Source: Strix aluco
Taxonomy: Eukaryota > Chordata > Aves > Strigiformes > Strigidae
DNA: 64,000 bases
Reading direction: 5' to 3'
NCBI RefSeq assembly: GCF_031877795.1
Contig: NC_133971.1
Span: 15,106,325-15,170,324, forward strand
Part shown: in pieces, positions 14,576 through 29,200 of the stretch
Layout of the letters: every line of letters starts with the position of its first letter
Position numbering within the stretch: position 1 is the first letter of the stretch
Translations under genes and position numbers: made by a program
Notes under the pieces: generated by a model
Told to the model about the DNA's origin: nothing
What the model saw: only the letters and a program-made list of their open reading frames with translations
Database searches by the model: none

Positions 14576-16572
14576 GCTAACAGCCTGCCTGTTTTGTTGA
14601 TACTGGCAATGGATTCTAGTGTTACATCCAAACTTCTGCGTACGAGAATTATGCATGTAGACTTGTCTTCTGCTTATATCATCATTTCATTTTTAAATAA
14701 GTACATATTAAATGGTACGTATTGGTATTGTGTCTGCTAAATAACTGTGGTGGTTTTAAACTATAGTAGTAATGTTGCTTGTAGTTATCCTTCTTTGCTT
14801 TTTACTACTACGAACTGTTGAATGCGTCCATAATTTCAATAGTATTTAAAACAAAATCACACAATGACCAGTTCTGCATTATGGAAAAGAGGTGTCGGCA
14901 CTTTAAACAGAACTGTTGGGGTTTGGCTTTTCTGTAGTCTCCCCATCAGAAATAGGCAACAGCAAGAAAGGTATAGGGATATGGGGTTTTGTCCCATCTT
15001 CTGTCTTTTGTTTATCTTTGAGGTTGTTTGCGTGTTGCATGTTGCTCCTCTTACTTATTTTTAGTTGCAAGCTTCAAAAATCTGCTTTGTAGAAATATCG
15101 TAGCTAGTGTGAGTTACTTCATTGACATACTCTGTTTTCAACAACTCCAAGACACTAGCATTGTTAAATTGGCTTCTTAAACTCTAAGTTACATATGAAA
15201 TAATTTCACAGTTAACGTTTAATAGACTTTCCAGTTCTGCTTCAGTTGGATGGACCCTCACACTGACCTCCATATGGTTCTGATTAAGTATAAGAGCATG
15301 ATTGCTCATAAAGCCCTAGCCCTTCAAAGGAGCACTAGATATATAACATGTAACAAATGTTTACAGAATTAAACTGTGGATGAATTGGATATGCCATCTT
15401 ATTTCTGCCATCTTTTTCACCCATTATTTTTACACCCGTTATTGTGTAGTTTGTTGTGGGTTAAAGGAACCTAAAGGTCACTAGTATTCAAGATTGAATT
15501 GCATTTGATTTTTAAAACGCAGTATTACAATATCAGAGAGAAAAATAAAAAACTCAGTATTGGAAAACAAAGCCAGAATTACACAAAGGAGAGAAAGAAG
15601 CAACATTTTCCATCATCCAGTTTAGTGGTTCATGCTGTTTTGGATCAGTGAGACAAAGGTGGTTGAAAATCTGTCCTCAATCCATCATCCCCTGTAACTC
15701 ATCCTCTGTTAGTGAATTGTGCTGCCTAGCTGACAGTGGCACAGGGGTAGGATCACTTTAGATGCTGTGAGGTTCAGGATTAGAAGTGTGTTTCTGTTGT
15801 TGCTGTTTACAAGTCATAAACTCTCCTAATGCAGTAGCACAACAAGAAAAGGGGAAAAAAGTCACAAAACCATGTGAGTTTGAGTTTCTTTTTAAGCTTT
15901 CATCATTCTGAGCTCAGGTACTGCACAGCGGAAATGTATCAGAAACTTGAGGAGAGGGAAGGAATCTGCTCCTTCCTTATTTTACTAGGACCTGGTAAGT
16001 ATGGGTTTCTGTCCATTTCCCTGATTGCCTGTCTTAGGTATCCACATGGTGAAATGTCTTCCACTTTCTGTGGCAGACTGTCTTTTAATGTAACACTGCT
16101 GGTGATAGCAAAAAAGCTTAAGAAAAACTTTGAGTGAATAAGCTTTCTCTGTTTTAATTCACAACTCTTCCTTGCATGACTTTTAGTATTTCTTCCTTGT
16201 CCTGTGTGTTGTTTTAGACTACCACCATGAATTTACATATATATTGGGTACTATTAAATTACCAAAAACTATTAAAGGTAGTAAGTATTAAGATATAGCC
16301 AAACATATGCCATTTACTGATCAACTAGTTTCTTAACCAACATTTAAAAAGGAGATTGATAGAGCATCTCTTTCGTATATTGCCATTATTCTTTCAGAAC
16401 CTAAATTTCTTCTATAGCAAACTCTTCAACTTTGAATATGCGAGGAAAAGAAGAATACTGCTTTTAGTATCACTAGGAATCATTCAGTGGAGTAGGTATA
16501 TACTTACTCTGTCATGTAGAGCAGTAGTATTTTTTAGTATCTGGTACTATGTTGTCTTAGAAGAGCTTGATT

Positions 16573-18660
16573 TCATAGGATCATAGAATGGTTTGGGTTG
16601 GAAGGGACCTTTAAAGGCCACCTAGTCCAACATCCTTGCAGTGAGGAGGGACATCTTCAGCTATATCAGGCTGCTCAGAGCCAAGTCCAACCTGATCTTG
16701 AATGTTTCCAGGGATGGGGCTTCTACCACCTCTCTAGGAAACCTGTTCCAGTGTTTCACCATCATTGTAAAAATTTTTTTCCTTCTATTCAGTCTGAATC
16801 TACCCTCTTTTAGTTTAAAACCATTACCCCTTGTCCTGTTGCTACAGGCCCTGCTGAAAATTCTGTTGCCATCTTTCTTCTAAGCCCCCTTTAAGTATTG
16901 AAAGGCCACAATAAGGTCTCCCTGGAGCCTTCTTAACTCCAAGCTAGACAACCCCAACTCTCTCAGTCTGTCCTCACAGGAGAGGTGTTCCATCCCTCTG
17001 ATCATTTTTGCGGCCTCCTCTGGACCTGCTCCAACAGGTCTGTATCTTTCCTGTAATGAGGACTCCAGAGGTGGATGCGGTACTGCAGGTGGGGTCTCAC
17101 AGGAGCAGAGGGGCAGAATCACCTCCCTCAACCTGCTGGCCATGCTTCTTTTGATGCAGCCCAGGACAGGGGTGGCCTTCTGGGCTGCAAGTGCATATTG
17201 CCAGCTCATACCCAGTTTTTCATCTACCAGTACCCCCAAGTCCTTCTCTGCAGGGCTGCTCTCAATCAATTCATCTCCCAGCCTGTATTGATACCAGGTT
17301 TTGCCCCAACCCATGTGCAGGACCTTGCACTTGGCCTTGTAGAACCTCATGAGGTTAAACACTTCTTGAGCTTGTCCAGGTCCCTCTGAATAGCACCCTG
17401 TCCCTCAGGCATGTGAGCTGCACCACTCGGTTTGATGTCACCTGAAGATTTGCCGAGGGTGCACTCTGTCCCACTCTCTATATCACTGAAGAAGATATTA
17501 AACAGTACTGGTCCCAGTATAGATCCCTGACCACTCGTTACTGATCTCCATCTGGACATTGAGCTTTGGATCACTACTCTCTGGATGTGATCATCTGTCC
17601 AATTCATTATCCACTGAACAGTCCACCCAGCAAATCCATGTCTCTCCAATTTAGAGAGAAGGATGTTGTGGGGGACCTTGTCAAAGGCCTTACAGAAGTC
17701 CAGATAGATGACATCTGTAGCTCTTCCCTTGTCCACTGATGTAGTCACTCCATCACAGAAGGCCACTAGGTTTGTCAGGCAGGACTTGCCCTTGGTGAAG
17801 CCATGCTGGCTGTCTCGAATCACCTCCCTGTCCTCCATGTGCTTCTATATTTTAAAAATGGGTGCAATGTGTTTCCCTTTTCCAGTCTCCAGAGGCTTCA
17901 CCTAACTTCCATGACTTCAAATATCATGGAGAGTGGCTTGGCAACTACATCAGCCAATTCCCTCAGGACTGTGGGATGCATCTTGTCAGGTCCCATAGAC
18001 TGATCTGTGTTCAGGTTCCTTAGGTAGTCACAAACCTGATCTTCTCTTACGGTGTGAGGGACTTTGCTCCCCCAATCCCTGCTTTGAGGTCCATCCATTT
18101 GAGAGATGTGGGAAGCAAGGCTGCCAGTGAAGACTGAGGCAAAAAAGTTGTTGAGTACCTCAGGCTTTTCCTCGTCTGTTGTATACTTTCTTTGACTTCC
18201 TTTTCTGTCTGACATACCTGTAGATGCCCTTCTTGTTATTCTTTGCGTCCTTTGCCAAGTTCAGCTCCAGCTGTACCTCATCCTTCCTGACCCCGTCCCT
18301 ACACAACCAGGCAACATCCCTATACTCTTCCCAGGATACCTGTTCCCAGTTCCACTGTCTGTGCATTTCCTTCTTGCCTGTTAGTTGGCCAGCAGGTCTC
18401 AACTCAGCCATGCTGGTCTCTTGCCTTTCTTTCCCGATTTCTTATACCTGGGAATGGAGCGCTCTTGCACTCTGTGGAAAATGTCCTGAAAGATCTGCCA
18501 GCTCTCTTCTGCTCCCTTGTCCCTGAGAGCAGTTTCCCAGGGGGTCCCATTGACTTGAAGCTGGAAGTTTGCTTTCCTAAAATTCAGGGTCCTGACTCTG
18601 CCTGTCGCATATCCCTCAGGACTGTGAACTCCACAGTCATTATATTATATGCACTCCCAG
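16573..18660 (-). mobile_element. CR1 LINE, 5'-truncated, antisense to ARSB (about 2.1 kb)
   Basis: The 3' end (left) shows the CR1 tail TCATAGAATGGTTTGGGTTG followed by GGAAGGGACC on the minus strand. Reading leftward from 18660, it contains the end of the endonuclease region, the linker and the reverse transcriptase of ORF2, then the 3'UTR. The element is cut within the endonuclease domain, so ORF1 and the 5'UTR are missing. Coding frames are broken at several points. Boundaries are by eye, within about 20 bp. Confidence 0.93.
16880..18411 (-). pseudogene. CR1 ORF2 (reverse transcriptase) remnant
   Basis: Fragments in more than one frame give recognisable CR1 reverse transcriptase: [15 protein letters not shown], then motif [10 protein letters not shown], a damaged motif B ([15 protein letters not shown]), and a C-terminal region with LGVLVDEKL and EDRLRELGL. 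The catalytic FADD motif is destroyed (KSSGD at its place). The linker fragment further 5' carries [11 protein letters not shown]. Multiple stops and frameshifts rule out activity. Confidence 0.9.
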
Positions 18661-20896
18661 TGCATTACGTCATAGAAGATCATACAAAATGATCAAAATG
18701 GAAATACTTAGCTTTTCAGAATTCTGTATTTCAGTATTTATTTAATAATTGTTTAATAGAACAAATGCAAATGTACTGAAATTTGACATTTTATATACTA
18801 AGTTTTTAGATTTCCTTTGTAATTGATAAATGTTGTTTGGAAGAACACAGAACTGTCTCACACAAAGCTTTCATATTTATTTAGAAATAATGCTTCTCCA
18901 AGAGACTTACTTTGTCAGTCGTGGACAGCCTTTGCTTCTATGAATCAATATAGAAACATAGGGAAAATCTATCATTGATTCATTTGGGAAAGACACATGC
19001 AGTGTTGTCTGGACTGGGTTAAGAATTTGGAAGAAGCTGCAGGTGTTGTAAGATGGCCTTAGTCAAATAAGTAATAACTGAAAAAGATTACTTGGAATCC
19101 CTGCTGAGATGTTCTGGATATGTTTTTCTTCTCTGCTTTTTCATTTTTTTCGTACGTATATGTTCACATAAACTGTGGTTTGGTTAGTACATCTGTTTCA
19201 TATATTTTTGAATATTCCAGAATTAAAGTATGCTCCAAATAGTCATGTGACTGAAGGCTAAACTCTACAGAAGAAATGGAGAACTTCCAAGTAAAAGCTC
19301 TGCACAACTGTCCTTTGTATTCCTTTCTCTCTCTCACTTTCCATTATTCCATGTTATTTTTATGCATAGAATATAGTGGATATATATTTGTGGATGATTT
19401 CACTTTGGCATGCATTAAAGGAGTAAGATTTCCCCTCCCTTCCTTAATTCATGAGAGAGTAAAACCAGCAGAATTTACTTGAGTGTCAGAATATAGGTGC
19501 CAAGGAAGCCATACAGTTTGCAGATTTTTGAGTTAAAAAAACCCAAAGAAACACTGAAATCCTTAAATGCACGTTAGTTATTCCAAATTGCTATTGATTT
19601 CTAGTAAAATATTGTATCAGTTAAAAGTTGGTTGACTTTAAAAGTGGAAGAAAAGTTTTGTATCATAATTTTGTGCTGTAGATTTTCCTGATCATGTGTT
19701 TTGCTAAGATTTAGAAGGGATTTAAGCTTAGATGGGCCTAGTGTTGCCCATCTTCTGTGCAGGCAGAAAAGAAGGAATTTTTTTATGAAACAGGGTTGGG
19801 AACTGTATTGGCAGGTTTTAATATTGGAAAAAAATCTGTAAAATAGCTAAAGCTAGAAGATGGAAAGTGTACGTCTTCAGAGCTAGTGAAGTTGAGCAGG
19901 GTGAGTTTGAAAGTGACTGTGTATGTTAGTCGTGGATGTTAATATTTGGCCATGGGTGTGTGTATCAGATCATGTAAATGTCTGCTGTGAAAATGACTTG
20001 GAGAGCTCTTGCCTGCAGTGGCTGTTGCAGGTTTTTTACCTCTTTGTACTAACACTGGAACTAATAAGCTATTTCCCCTCCTTTTGTAAGGATCCTTGTT
20101 TGTATTTTTCAGTTCCTTACAGCTCAGTCTTAATCTTTCCTCTGTTTTCTCTGTACATTCCTACTAATTTTCTTTATGCCCTTCGCAAATCTCTGCATCT
20201 CTGGATAACTTCAAGTACCTCCTATGACTGGAATATCTGTCTCTTACTATACAGCATCTATCTTTACATTTCCCTTTAAGCAGGAAGAAACACCCCCACT
20301 TTTTATCTGAACTTTGAGCACTGGTGCCGTGTGGAATGCTGCCTGTGCCTGCTCTAAGGTTTGACCTCTAATTGCATTTTCTCAAGTTAAAATACAGCCA
20401 GAGCTTTGTGTACATTGAAGTGAGCTGACCCTGAATTTTGAATTGAGATTCCAGAGTTCCTTAAACTTGATTGGGAAGAACCAGAAATCTGCAGCTCTAT
20501 TTTCACTTATGCTTTAGAGTAAGTGCCTTTAACCAACTACATATTAAAACAAATAATGCAGCAAGTGTAGTGCATGTTTTTAATTTTTAACTTCTTATAT
20601 ACAATGTACATGTTTAGGCTATGCAAAAGATTATTACTGGTCACTGCAGAGAACTGCTGTATTGGAGCACTGCACTGCTTCTGGTATCTTGCAAGACGAT
20701 ACTTTATTGAATTAATGAATATGTTACATCTGATAAGCAAAATTTAATGACAGTTACATCTCTTTAAGTCTGCATTCTGTTTGCACTGCAGCACTGTAAC
20801 AATTTTCCATTCAAATAAGCATTTGTAACAAGTGGATCTTAAGAATGACATCCCATGCGTGCTTTTCTGTCAAGTTTGATTTTTTTCAATAGTGTT

Positions 20897-20957
20897 CTTC
20901 CATTACTGTTCTCATGAGGGTAGAAAAATAAAGTGGCTTCCATTACTTTTCTCATGA
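20897..20957. repeat. Imperfect direct repeat, 40-bp spacing
   Basis: CTTCCATTACTGTTCTCATGA at 20897-20917 recurs as CTTCCATTACTTTTCTCATGA at 20937-20957 with one mismatch, suggesting a small local duplication. Confidence 0.7.
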
Positions 20958-23900
20958 AAGTTGTACATAGTTGCAGTTGTGGCTGTGGATGATATGAATT
21001 CATAACTGCCTACTTGAATGTATCACACATTACACTGACATCAAGCTGTATTCCAGGGACTTCAATGGATTGAAAAAGCAAAGCCTTTGTTTAAAGCAGT
21101 TTAATAATTACATTTTACTGACCACGAATCGTTCACATTGACTATGAGATACTGCTGGACAACAGTTATAGTTCATTATAAAGTCAAAGGTAGCAAAAAG
21201 AATGCAAATGCAAAAAAATTAAAAGGGAAAATACATGCCTCAGGAGGAAAACTAGCTGTGTAGACAGTGATGCTGATGAGTAGGACTAAGATTAGGGCGT
21301 TTTCTGCCCACAGGTGCCTCCCTTCACAGGCAGTTGCCCTGAGGTCTCTCAGCTGCGTTTGAGGACTGCATGTGGCTTCCTGTGATTCTCTCCAAGGGAC
21401 CTTGGGTAGCTTGAACATTTTTAATAGTTACAGTGGTTTCAGTTTATTAATCCAGATAATTTTGACGGAACTGTGTTAAGAGTAAGCACGCATGCAATTA
21501 TACCAGCCTTTTTTAGTGACTGTTGACTTCTTGTGCTGAGAACTTTTAAATAGCTTAACTCTTTAAGGCAGTTTAGTCAGAGTCAAAAGAGCACATCTTG
21601 CTGCAGCCTAAGGCAGATGAGGAGAGAGGCTTTTGGAAAACATGGACCTGAAGACCTTGACCAATTTAATGGGTCACTTATTCTGTAATCCTGCGAGAGA
21701 CTTGGAGTTGGATTTTTGAAGAATTAGTAACTCCTTTGCCAGAATGAGAGTAGGGGGAAGATGGGACTTCTGGACTCACTTATACGAGTCAGGTAGTGGT
21801 TACTCAGAAGAGCAGAAGTCCCGATGAGGAAGATAAAACTGCATCTATAACTGTGGAAGTTGGGGGAGCTCTCCATACAGGATGCCACTATCCCCTCTTG
21901 TCTCACCCTTGTTTACAGTGACCCTGCTCATTTGACTGAAACAGTAGATCTTTGCTAATGCAAGTTTGGACTAAACAGGCTGAGGGTGAGTGGTTTGGTC
22001 AATAATATGAAAGAAATGATAAGTTTTGACTGTTGGTGGCATCAGGGATGACAAGCAGTAGCGGACAAATTTTTGCAAGCAGAGGTTGCACCATAAAGTG
22101 CGGATGTGCTTTAAGGCTTTAGTATCACTACATTCAATAAGGAATTTTCAGAGAAAAGAAGGCAAGATGTCTTGTAAAAACAAAAGGATTAACTTACTTC
22201 TGAAGTATGTGCTTACTGGGAAACACTTGGCCATCCAGGGCTAAAGCTCTGTTTATAGTGAAATACTGTCTTTGAGCAAAGGAATCTGTTAGTGTATTAT
22301 GGATTTTTCTGCTTCTTTCCCAGTATCAGGAGTGGAACAGGGAATCAGTTAACCTGTAAAGGATAGAGTTTCCAAGATAAATGTTCTAAGGAATTATCAT
22401 CAGGCACAAAACCATCAAAACCAAAATGCCCACCAAGAGCAAAATATGCAATTTGACTATTCCTTTGAAGTCTACAGTTGTTTCCGTTGTGCATATGAAC
22501 AGCTCCCCTTTGAAATCACTGAGAATTATATGTGTATATCTGAGGACTGAACGTGTTCTGTAAAGCTAGATAGTTGCCAAGAGAAGAGATTTTACAACTT
22601 CAGGATTCAGGAAACATGATCAAAAGTGGCAGAAAGTTCAAGGATGATGGTGTTGGAGAAAGGTTGGATCTTGCCAAGAGGAAATTGCTGGTGACCTTAT
22701 TGAACTACTGTGGTGTCTTGCAGGTGTACTGCAGAGATTCACACATGGGAACAATTAGAAGAGGTCATGTTTTAGCATGTATCTGGGAAAAAAGAATCAC
22801 AAAGTTGAAATAAAATAATAGTTATTAAAAATTTTGAGTTTAAGTGCTCCTTCTTGTCACTCACTTGAATGTAGCACTGATGTGACAAAATTAAGAGGGA
22901 GGAGAATATTAGGCACACTGTAAACACTGGATTTTGGAGAAAATAGGTTCAGTTTTATCCAGTTTAACATCCTTTTTCTTAGAGCCAGTGGTGTATTATT
23001 AGGCCATTGTTACCTGTCACCCAGCAAAGATATTAAAGAAAGAAATAACGAGCAAAAAATTCCTCTGAAGTACTCATTCAGCAAGTATGTTCTCTGCCAT
23101 TTCCCCACCTGGAAAACATAATCCATTGCTGAAAAACAGATTTATGAAAAGTGGTTAAAAACACTGCTTAGATCATTAAAGGGAAAGAAAATTATTTATG
23201 TAAGCTTCCATTTCTCTTCATTACCTGTGTTTCTATGTCACCACATTACCTTATCAGCTAATCCCTTTCCTCCCCTGTAAGCTTGATTGCATTTAGTAAA
23301 CGCTGAGATACTTGTTGGGAGAGACTTGGACATTGCTCAATATACCTATACAAGACTGATGCATTTTCCACCTGGTCCATACATGCCGAATAAACTTACC
23401 TGTTTCATTTCATTGTCATCTCTAGAAGAATGAAACAGCCTATAGGAGACAGAATAGTTGCAACGGATCACAAAATAATTAACCTTTTTTGCCACCCCTG
23501 AAGTTCAAGACTAGTGTTGTAAGGAATTTAATTTTATTTACTCTTTTATTGATGTATTTGATTTAGACAATTGTCAGATGGCATTTCATGTGGTTTATCT
23601 GCTTGGTGTGAGAGTTAGCTTAGGGACAGATACTTCTTACTAAGGTGTGTGCTGCCCTTTTTTCAAATGTCTGGTGTGGTAAGTAGTAACTAAAGAGTTT
23701 TGTTTCTTTTTTACATCTTTATGCCAGCAGATGTGTGTTTCTTTCTGCTGGTGAACTGACCCAATAGATTCTGGGTATAGGTAGGGCCCCAGGTGATTAA
23801 AAACTTGAGTTACTCCTCTCAAACAAAAGTGATGTGAAAAACAGATGTAAATTTGTCCGGTTGCTGGAGTCAAGTCATAGTTTGCAGTGTGTAAAGCCAA

Positions 23901-26281
23901 TGCATGTGCCTACCCTTAATATTAAGAAGAAAAAAAGACATCTGGCTCACAGCAGATGAAATATAGAAGTCATAGACTTTTAAAGTGAGGGGTTTGGGTT
24001 ACTGCTGGATGGGTTGGGGTTGGCTGAAATGCTCCTGACACTGAGTGGCAGCCCTGCCACTCTGGCTGTTAGGAGCAGACTTCTTAATTCCATGAGTTGA
24101 GTTTTCTGCTGTTCCTGGACTGGTTGGAGTGTTTCGACATGGGGCACTTTTCCCTGGCTGCAGGTGGTGTTGTTGGAAGGTGCCCATCTGCACTGCCTTC
24201 CTGTGCGCAGGCTCGGCTGGACCGCACACGGCCCTATTCTTCCTCCCCAGCCTTTCTCCTGAAACCTTTCCCAGCTGTATCCTGATGTGCTAAACCACTT
24301 AAATTAGCTCCAGAATGCTCTGTTTATCGTGTGACAGAGAAGTGACAGAAGGCAATCAGAGCAGTGCACCCTCAAGTAAACACCAATGGAGAGGGGGTAC
24401 AGGATTATAGGATGGAAAATGGGTTCTGGGCACAACCCTGAGGCTTTAATGCCTGTATATTAGATCATTTGTCTCTGCTGTTTGCATATAATTCTAAGTT
24501 TTGGCAGTTTCATATCCCTGGAAGTGTTTTTTTGTTGTTTCTTTTTAAAGGGAAAAAAAAAGGTGTTAGGTCAAGTAGTCATTTCTTCCCTCCTCCTCAA
24601 AAGACAGAACTGGAGAAAAGTGGAATGATGATCCCTGAAGGCTGGCATGCTTCCCTGCACACCTTAACACTTCTGCTGCATCTGAAGTCAGGGACATCTT
24701 TCCTTGTACATGACTCTGATTAGCAGTAGATGTAAAACTAGTTTTCCTCCAGCTCCTGTCCTCATGGTTGGAACTGGATCCTCTTTTCTTACCTTACAGC
24801 TGCAACATAAAATACGAAACCAGCAGGCCTGAGGTCAGGTATTTTCCATACATCTGGAAGTATGGGTGCATTAGTTTTGGATGATCGCTGCTTATACAGG
24901 GTGTCCGCAAGCACAGTAACAGTGGCCTGACTTCCTGCTTTTTTTCCTCCAAAAGCTACTATAAATATGCCTCCTAATTAGGTCCATAACAGTGTTTGGA
25001 TAACAGCACTAGGTTTGTAGTAAGAGAGTCACACTGCTTCCAGAAGCAGAGGAAGAAGCCCAAATGTATTCAAAATAAACTGCTGAATGCTTTTACTGAA
25101 TAAAAACACCTAGATGTTGCCAACTATTGGACAGTCTCTGCACTTAGAAAATTTAATGCTTGAAATTCAGTGCTTCCCAGCATACTTGTGGTCATTTGTC
25201 AGTCCTATCCAGTCCTCCTTTTATTGAGTGTCTGTCTACCATATGGCTATACCTCTTCTGTTTGGTAGGGAAAGAGGGGGGATGCACTTGGAAACTAACC
25301 ATTCTTCTGAGTTACATTTACAACACTTATTTTAAGTGGGAAGAGGGAGCATATAGGAGGGACGGGACTCCATTGCTTTTAGCAAAGAGTAACCACCTTA
25401 CTTCCACTCTCATCTTCACAAAGCAATTAATCTACTAATCAGAAGCAAGAAACTGGAGCAAGTACCAGGAATTATTATTGACCATATTTCCCCTTCGAAC
25501 ATTTTGTACACATATTTCATGCTAGATTACATGCAGTTGATGGCTTTAGTATGTTGGCAGCCTTTAGTTTCAGGAGTAGCAGGAGCTTAAGAGGTTCCTT
25601 TTTCTCATTATTTTGAAGATGCTTTAATTTGATAATGTATTGAAATGGCCAAATCTGAATTATAAAATAAATCAGAGTTATTTTTTTTCCTGGTCTGTAC
25701 TCACTTTAAAAATACTGTGTGGCTTTAGATGAGCCTTTCAAACAGAGCTTGGCATGGTTTACATATCAGACAGATGTGTGCTAGATCAGCTTACTGCAGG
25801 GGCCCATGAGGAGAAATTAAAGGGTATGGGAGTTTTCTCTTGCAGCTTCAGAGAAATTCATATATTCAAAAGGAGCTTAAGCACAGGTGGAAAACAGAAA
25901 AAAAAAAAAAACTTGGGCATGCCAGTGTTGGTTTTGAAAAGTACTTTAGATACAGTAGGAGTATTGGGCAAGTATTTTGTAACTGTTTTCAGGAAGAAAG
26001 GAGACCTAGGTGTTTGTAGCCAGAAGCCAGGAATGTTAGGTTAGATCTTTACAGACTAATGGTTGGTTAAAGTTCTTAAGCAGCAGTACATGATAAGTGA
26101 CAAGTGGATTGAGTTGTGATATCTAATTGTATCCTAGATGCTTAAAGTTATGTTTTCTTCTTACTTTGCCCTTGCAGGTGTATTACTTCAAATGCTTTCT
26201 TTGTGCTGTGTTCTGAATAGGATAAAAAAGTGGTTGCATAGTCAAATACTTTCTTGGCACACAGCACTTCATTTTTCTCTC

Positions 26282-26297
26282 TTTTTTTTTTTTTTTT
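26282..26297. repeat. T16 homopolymer
   Basis: Sixteen T in a row in intron 4. No retrotransposed sequence was recognised next to it. Confidence 0.9.
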
Positions 26298-29200
26298 GAC
26301 TGATTCCTAATTGAATCCTTCCTTTAAATGTTGGTTGGTTATTTCTTGCTCTGTGGTTATATGAGCTATATACATACAGATCTGTTAAACTTTTGGGTGG
26401 CTATTTTTAAAAATAAACCCAGGTATCTAAGAGAAGTTACGTATTTAAATTTATTAACCTCAGTATCATAAAATATTTTGCATGTTGATTCTTTTTTGTG
26501 ATATCAAGCAGTTTTTGTCTTTTGCTCCTTATTGCTAAAATTTATTTATGCAGAATTTGTTGTGCTGTGAGACATATAATACAAAACAGTCCAGAAATAC
26601 TTACCATATTGGACTGTTGTGCTCAGAGGAGTTTCTTTATTTTCTGTTAAGACTATTATTTTTCTTACGGGAAATAATTAATTACTGCTGTATTTTCCAG
26701 AGTTGTTGAAAATATTTTCCATATTCTTGGATCACCCTTTTGTTCTACAAATGCCAAAACCGGCTGTTAAACTTACCAGGATAGTTAGGATTATTAGGAC
26801 ACATAGGATTACAGTTCTGCCATTGTAATGAAGGTTGTGTAATACCACAAACTTAAACTGTCTGGGTTTATCATCTTATGAGAATGGAAAGTTTAGAATA
26901 AATAGAAGTTAAGAACCATTTATGTAAACTCTGCATATTTTTATGAGGTATTCTCACTGTCTAACACAATTTGCACAGTAAATGTAGTCAGGAAGGGTGA
27001 TTTTTTTTTTCTTTTTTTTTTGTAAAGAGACTTACGAGTAGCTCCTTATTTGAACTAAGAAAATACAAAGACTGAAAAGAAATACTGGAGTTAAAACTGC
27101 TTAATAACAGTACCAAATACAGTCCTGGATGAATCTGAAATTCCAGGAAGCCCTCTCTGAGGAGCTTGTCTAGAACAATTTGCCAGGCACATCAACAGGA
27201 CAGCAGGGTGTAGCACAATTGTGGTTGTAAGAAGGATGCAGCAACCTGAGTGGTCACAATGGAGACAAAAAGGATGCTTTGTTTAAAAAAAGCCAAAAGA
27301 GTTACTTTTCTATAGTATAACTGGAACAAGATCTAGTCTGTTAGAAGAAAATAAGTAGCTGTACAACAAGGCACACTGCTGCTTTTGAAAAAAAAATGCA
27401 AAATTATTTTATGTATTATTTACCATTTTTAGTTAAGTCGTTAAATCCTACGTAAGAGCCATTGAAAAATCTTTAAAATGAAGACCAGTTTCTGGCCTAT
27501 TTGCAGAGAAAATAGTACCTCTATTCTAGAGCATTAATATGAGGCAGTATCATGAACAGAACCTGCTAAAATAGTGTGTGCAGGTAGTAGAAGTCACAGA
27601 AAGGGGGTCCCTTGGGCCACTTGTCTACATGGTGAAGAAAGTTAGCATGTTGGCCATACTGTACTTAAGTGCTCTTTGGAAACTCTGTTACAGTGTTTTT
27701 CCCACCATCCAAAAAGTAAAACACAAAGATCCCTTTATAGCTTTTTTAATAAGTTTTTCATTCCACTACATAGGCAATAATGATTTTTGTGCATACAACT
27801 GGGGGAGATTAAGCTTACTTTCTTAGAAAACTGGCCTTATACAGTGTTACAGGACTTATTTCCATCTAATTTCTTCTCCCAACAATAACTTTCAAGCCAG
27901 TTGATCAAATTAAATGAAATTTGTGAGAGGAGTGAGCTCTGATGTGTGAAGTTTAGACAAACCTATTAATGCTATTAATATTGCCCGAGTTGAGTAACCA
28001 CTGTGGACTTGTCTTGGCAAGGAATGCACAAGGGCAAGAGATATTTATGATCCTGGGAAGGACATTTGCTAAAGTTCATTCTTAAGTCAACACTTTTGTC
28101 TTTTTTGGTTTTCTGTTGTCTAACGAGGTATAAATCCCAAATGAAGCTTTTCCCGTAGTTGTGAGTACCTATTGCCGGTGTGGGTTATCTTCATGGTATG
28201 AAGGAGACTGTTGCTTCAGTTCTAGGATAGTTCAATAAAAAAAGAGTCCATCTGAAGACTTGAATCCACACCTGCTTCATTAGTTATTCCTCTCAGAATT
28301 GTTTTATTCTGGTTTTTATTGTCCAACTGCTCTTCAAAGAGGTTTTAGTCATTAAGCTGTTTACTAGTTACATCCCACATCACTGCATATATATACTGCC
28401 CTAGTCAAATTGTTTGGCAGCTGGCAACTCTTCAGAGAAGTGTTTGGGAGAAACAGAAGGGCTTCTCTGTTTAGTTTTGTTTATTGATTCCTTTAAGAAC
28501 TCCAGCAGAATGTCTTTTACAGTTTACAAATTACAAATTTAACAAATTAAACTCTTTCTCATGTATATGACAATGAACATTAATTACAAAAGCAGATGTT
28601 TGTGAGAAGAAAACATTGGCCTTCATTTTTTAAGATATATTCAAGATGCACAAGCTTTACTTTGCTTTTATTTTGCTTATGTTGAAAGGTTTTTATTAAA
28701 TTAAATAAATTTTAAAAAAGCACCCTTCCTCTTCATTACCTTTAACAAAAAACCCACAATAGTTTAAAAGACAGTCACCTTCTTTTTGAAAATGGCTTGT
28801 ATTTGATTTTCTGTGTGGGAAATGTGTCCTATTTTCAGTCAAAGTCTTTTGGGAGGGAAGCACCACAGCTTTTTCTTGTTTTAACTTGCTCCATCAAAGT
28901 ATCTTGATGAGAACAGCGTTGTATGGATTTTAAGATGGGTGAGAAAGTGGTTAGATGTAAATAGGTGTATGAGAGTGAAAGAATATAGAAATAGTCCTAT
29001 AAGAAATGATTTTTTTCTTGAAGGCATATTTGAGTAGTTGCTAGAGTTAGAAGAAAAATATTTGATTTTGTTGTAGATATTTTAATCAAAACAGAAGACA
29101 GAAGTTCTCAATTCAAAATTCTCTTTTTGCTATAGCAATGCATGGTATTTACTGAGGATCAACTTTGCCAGTACTTCAAAAAGTATTTAAGGGGTTAGGG

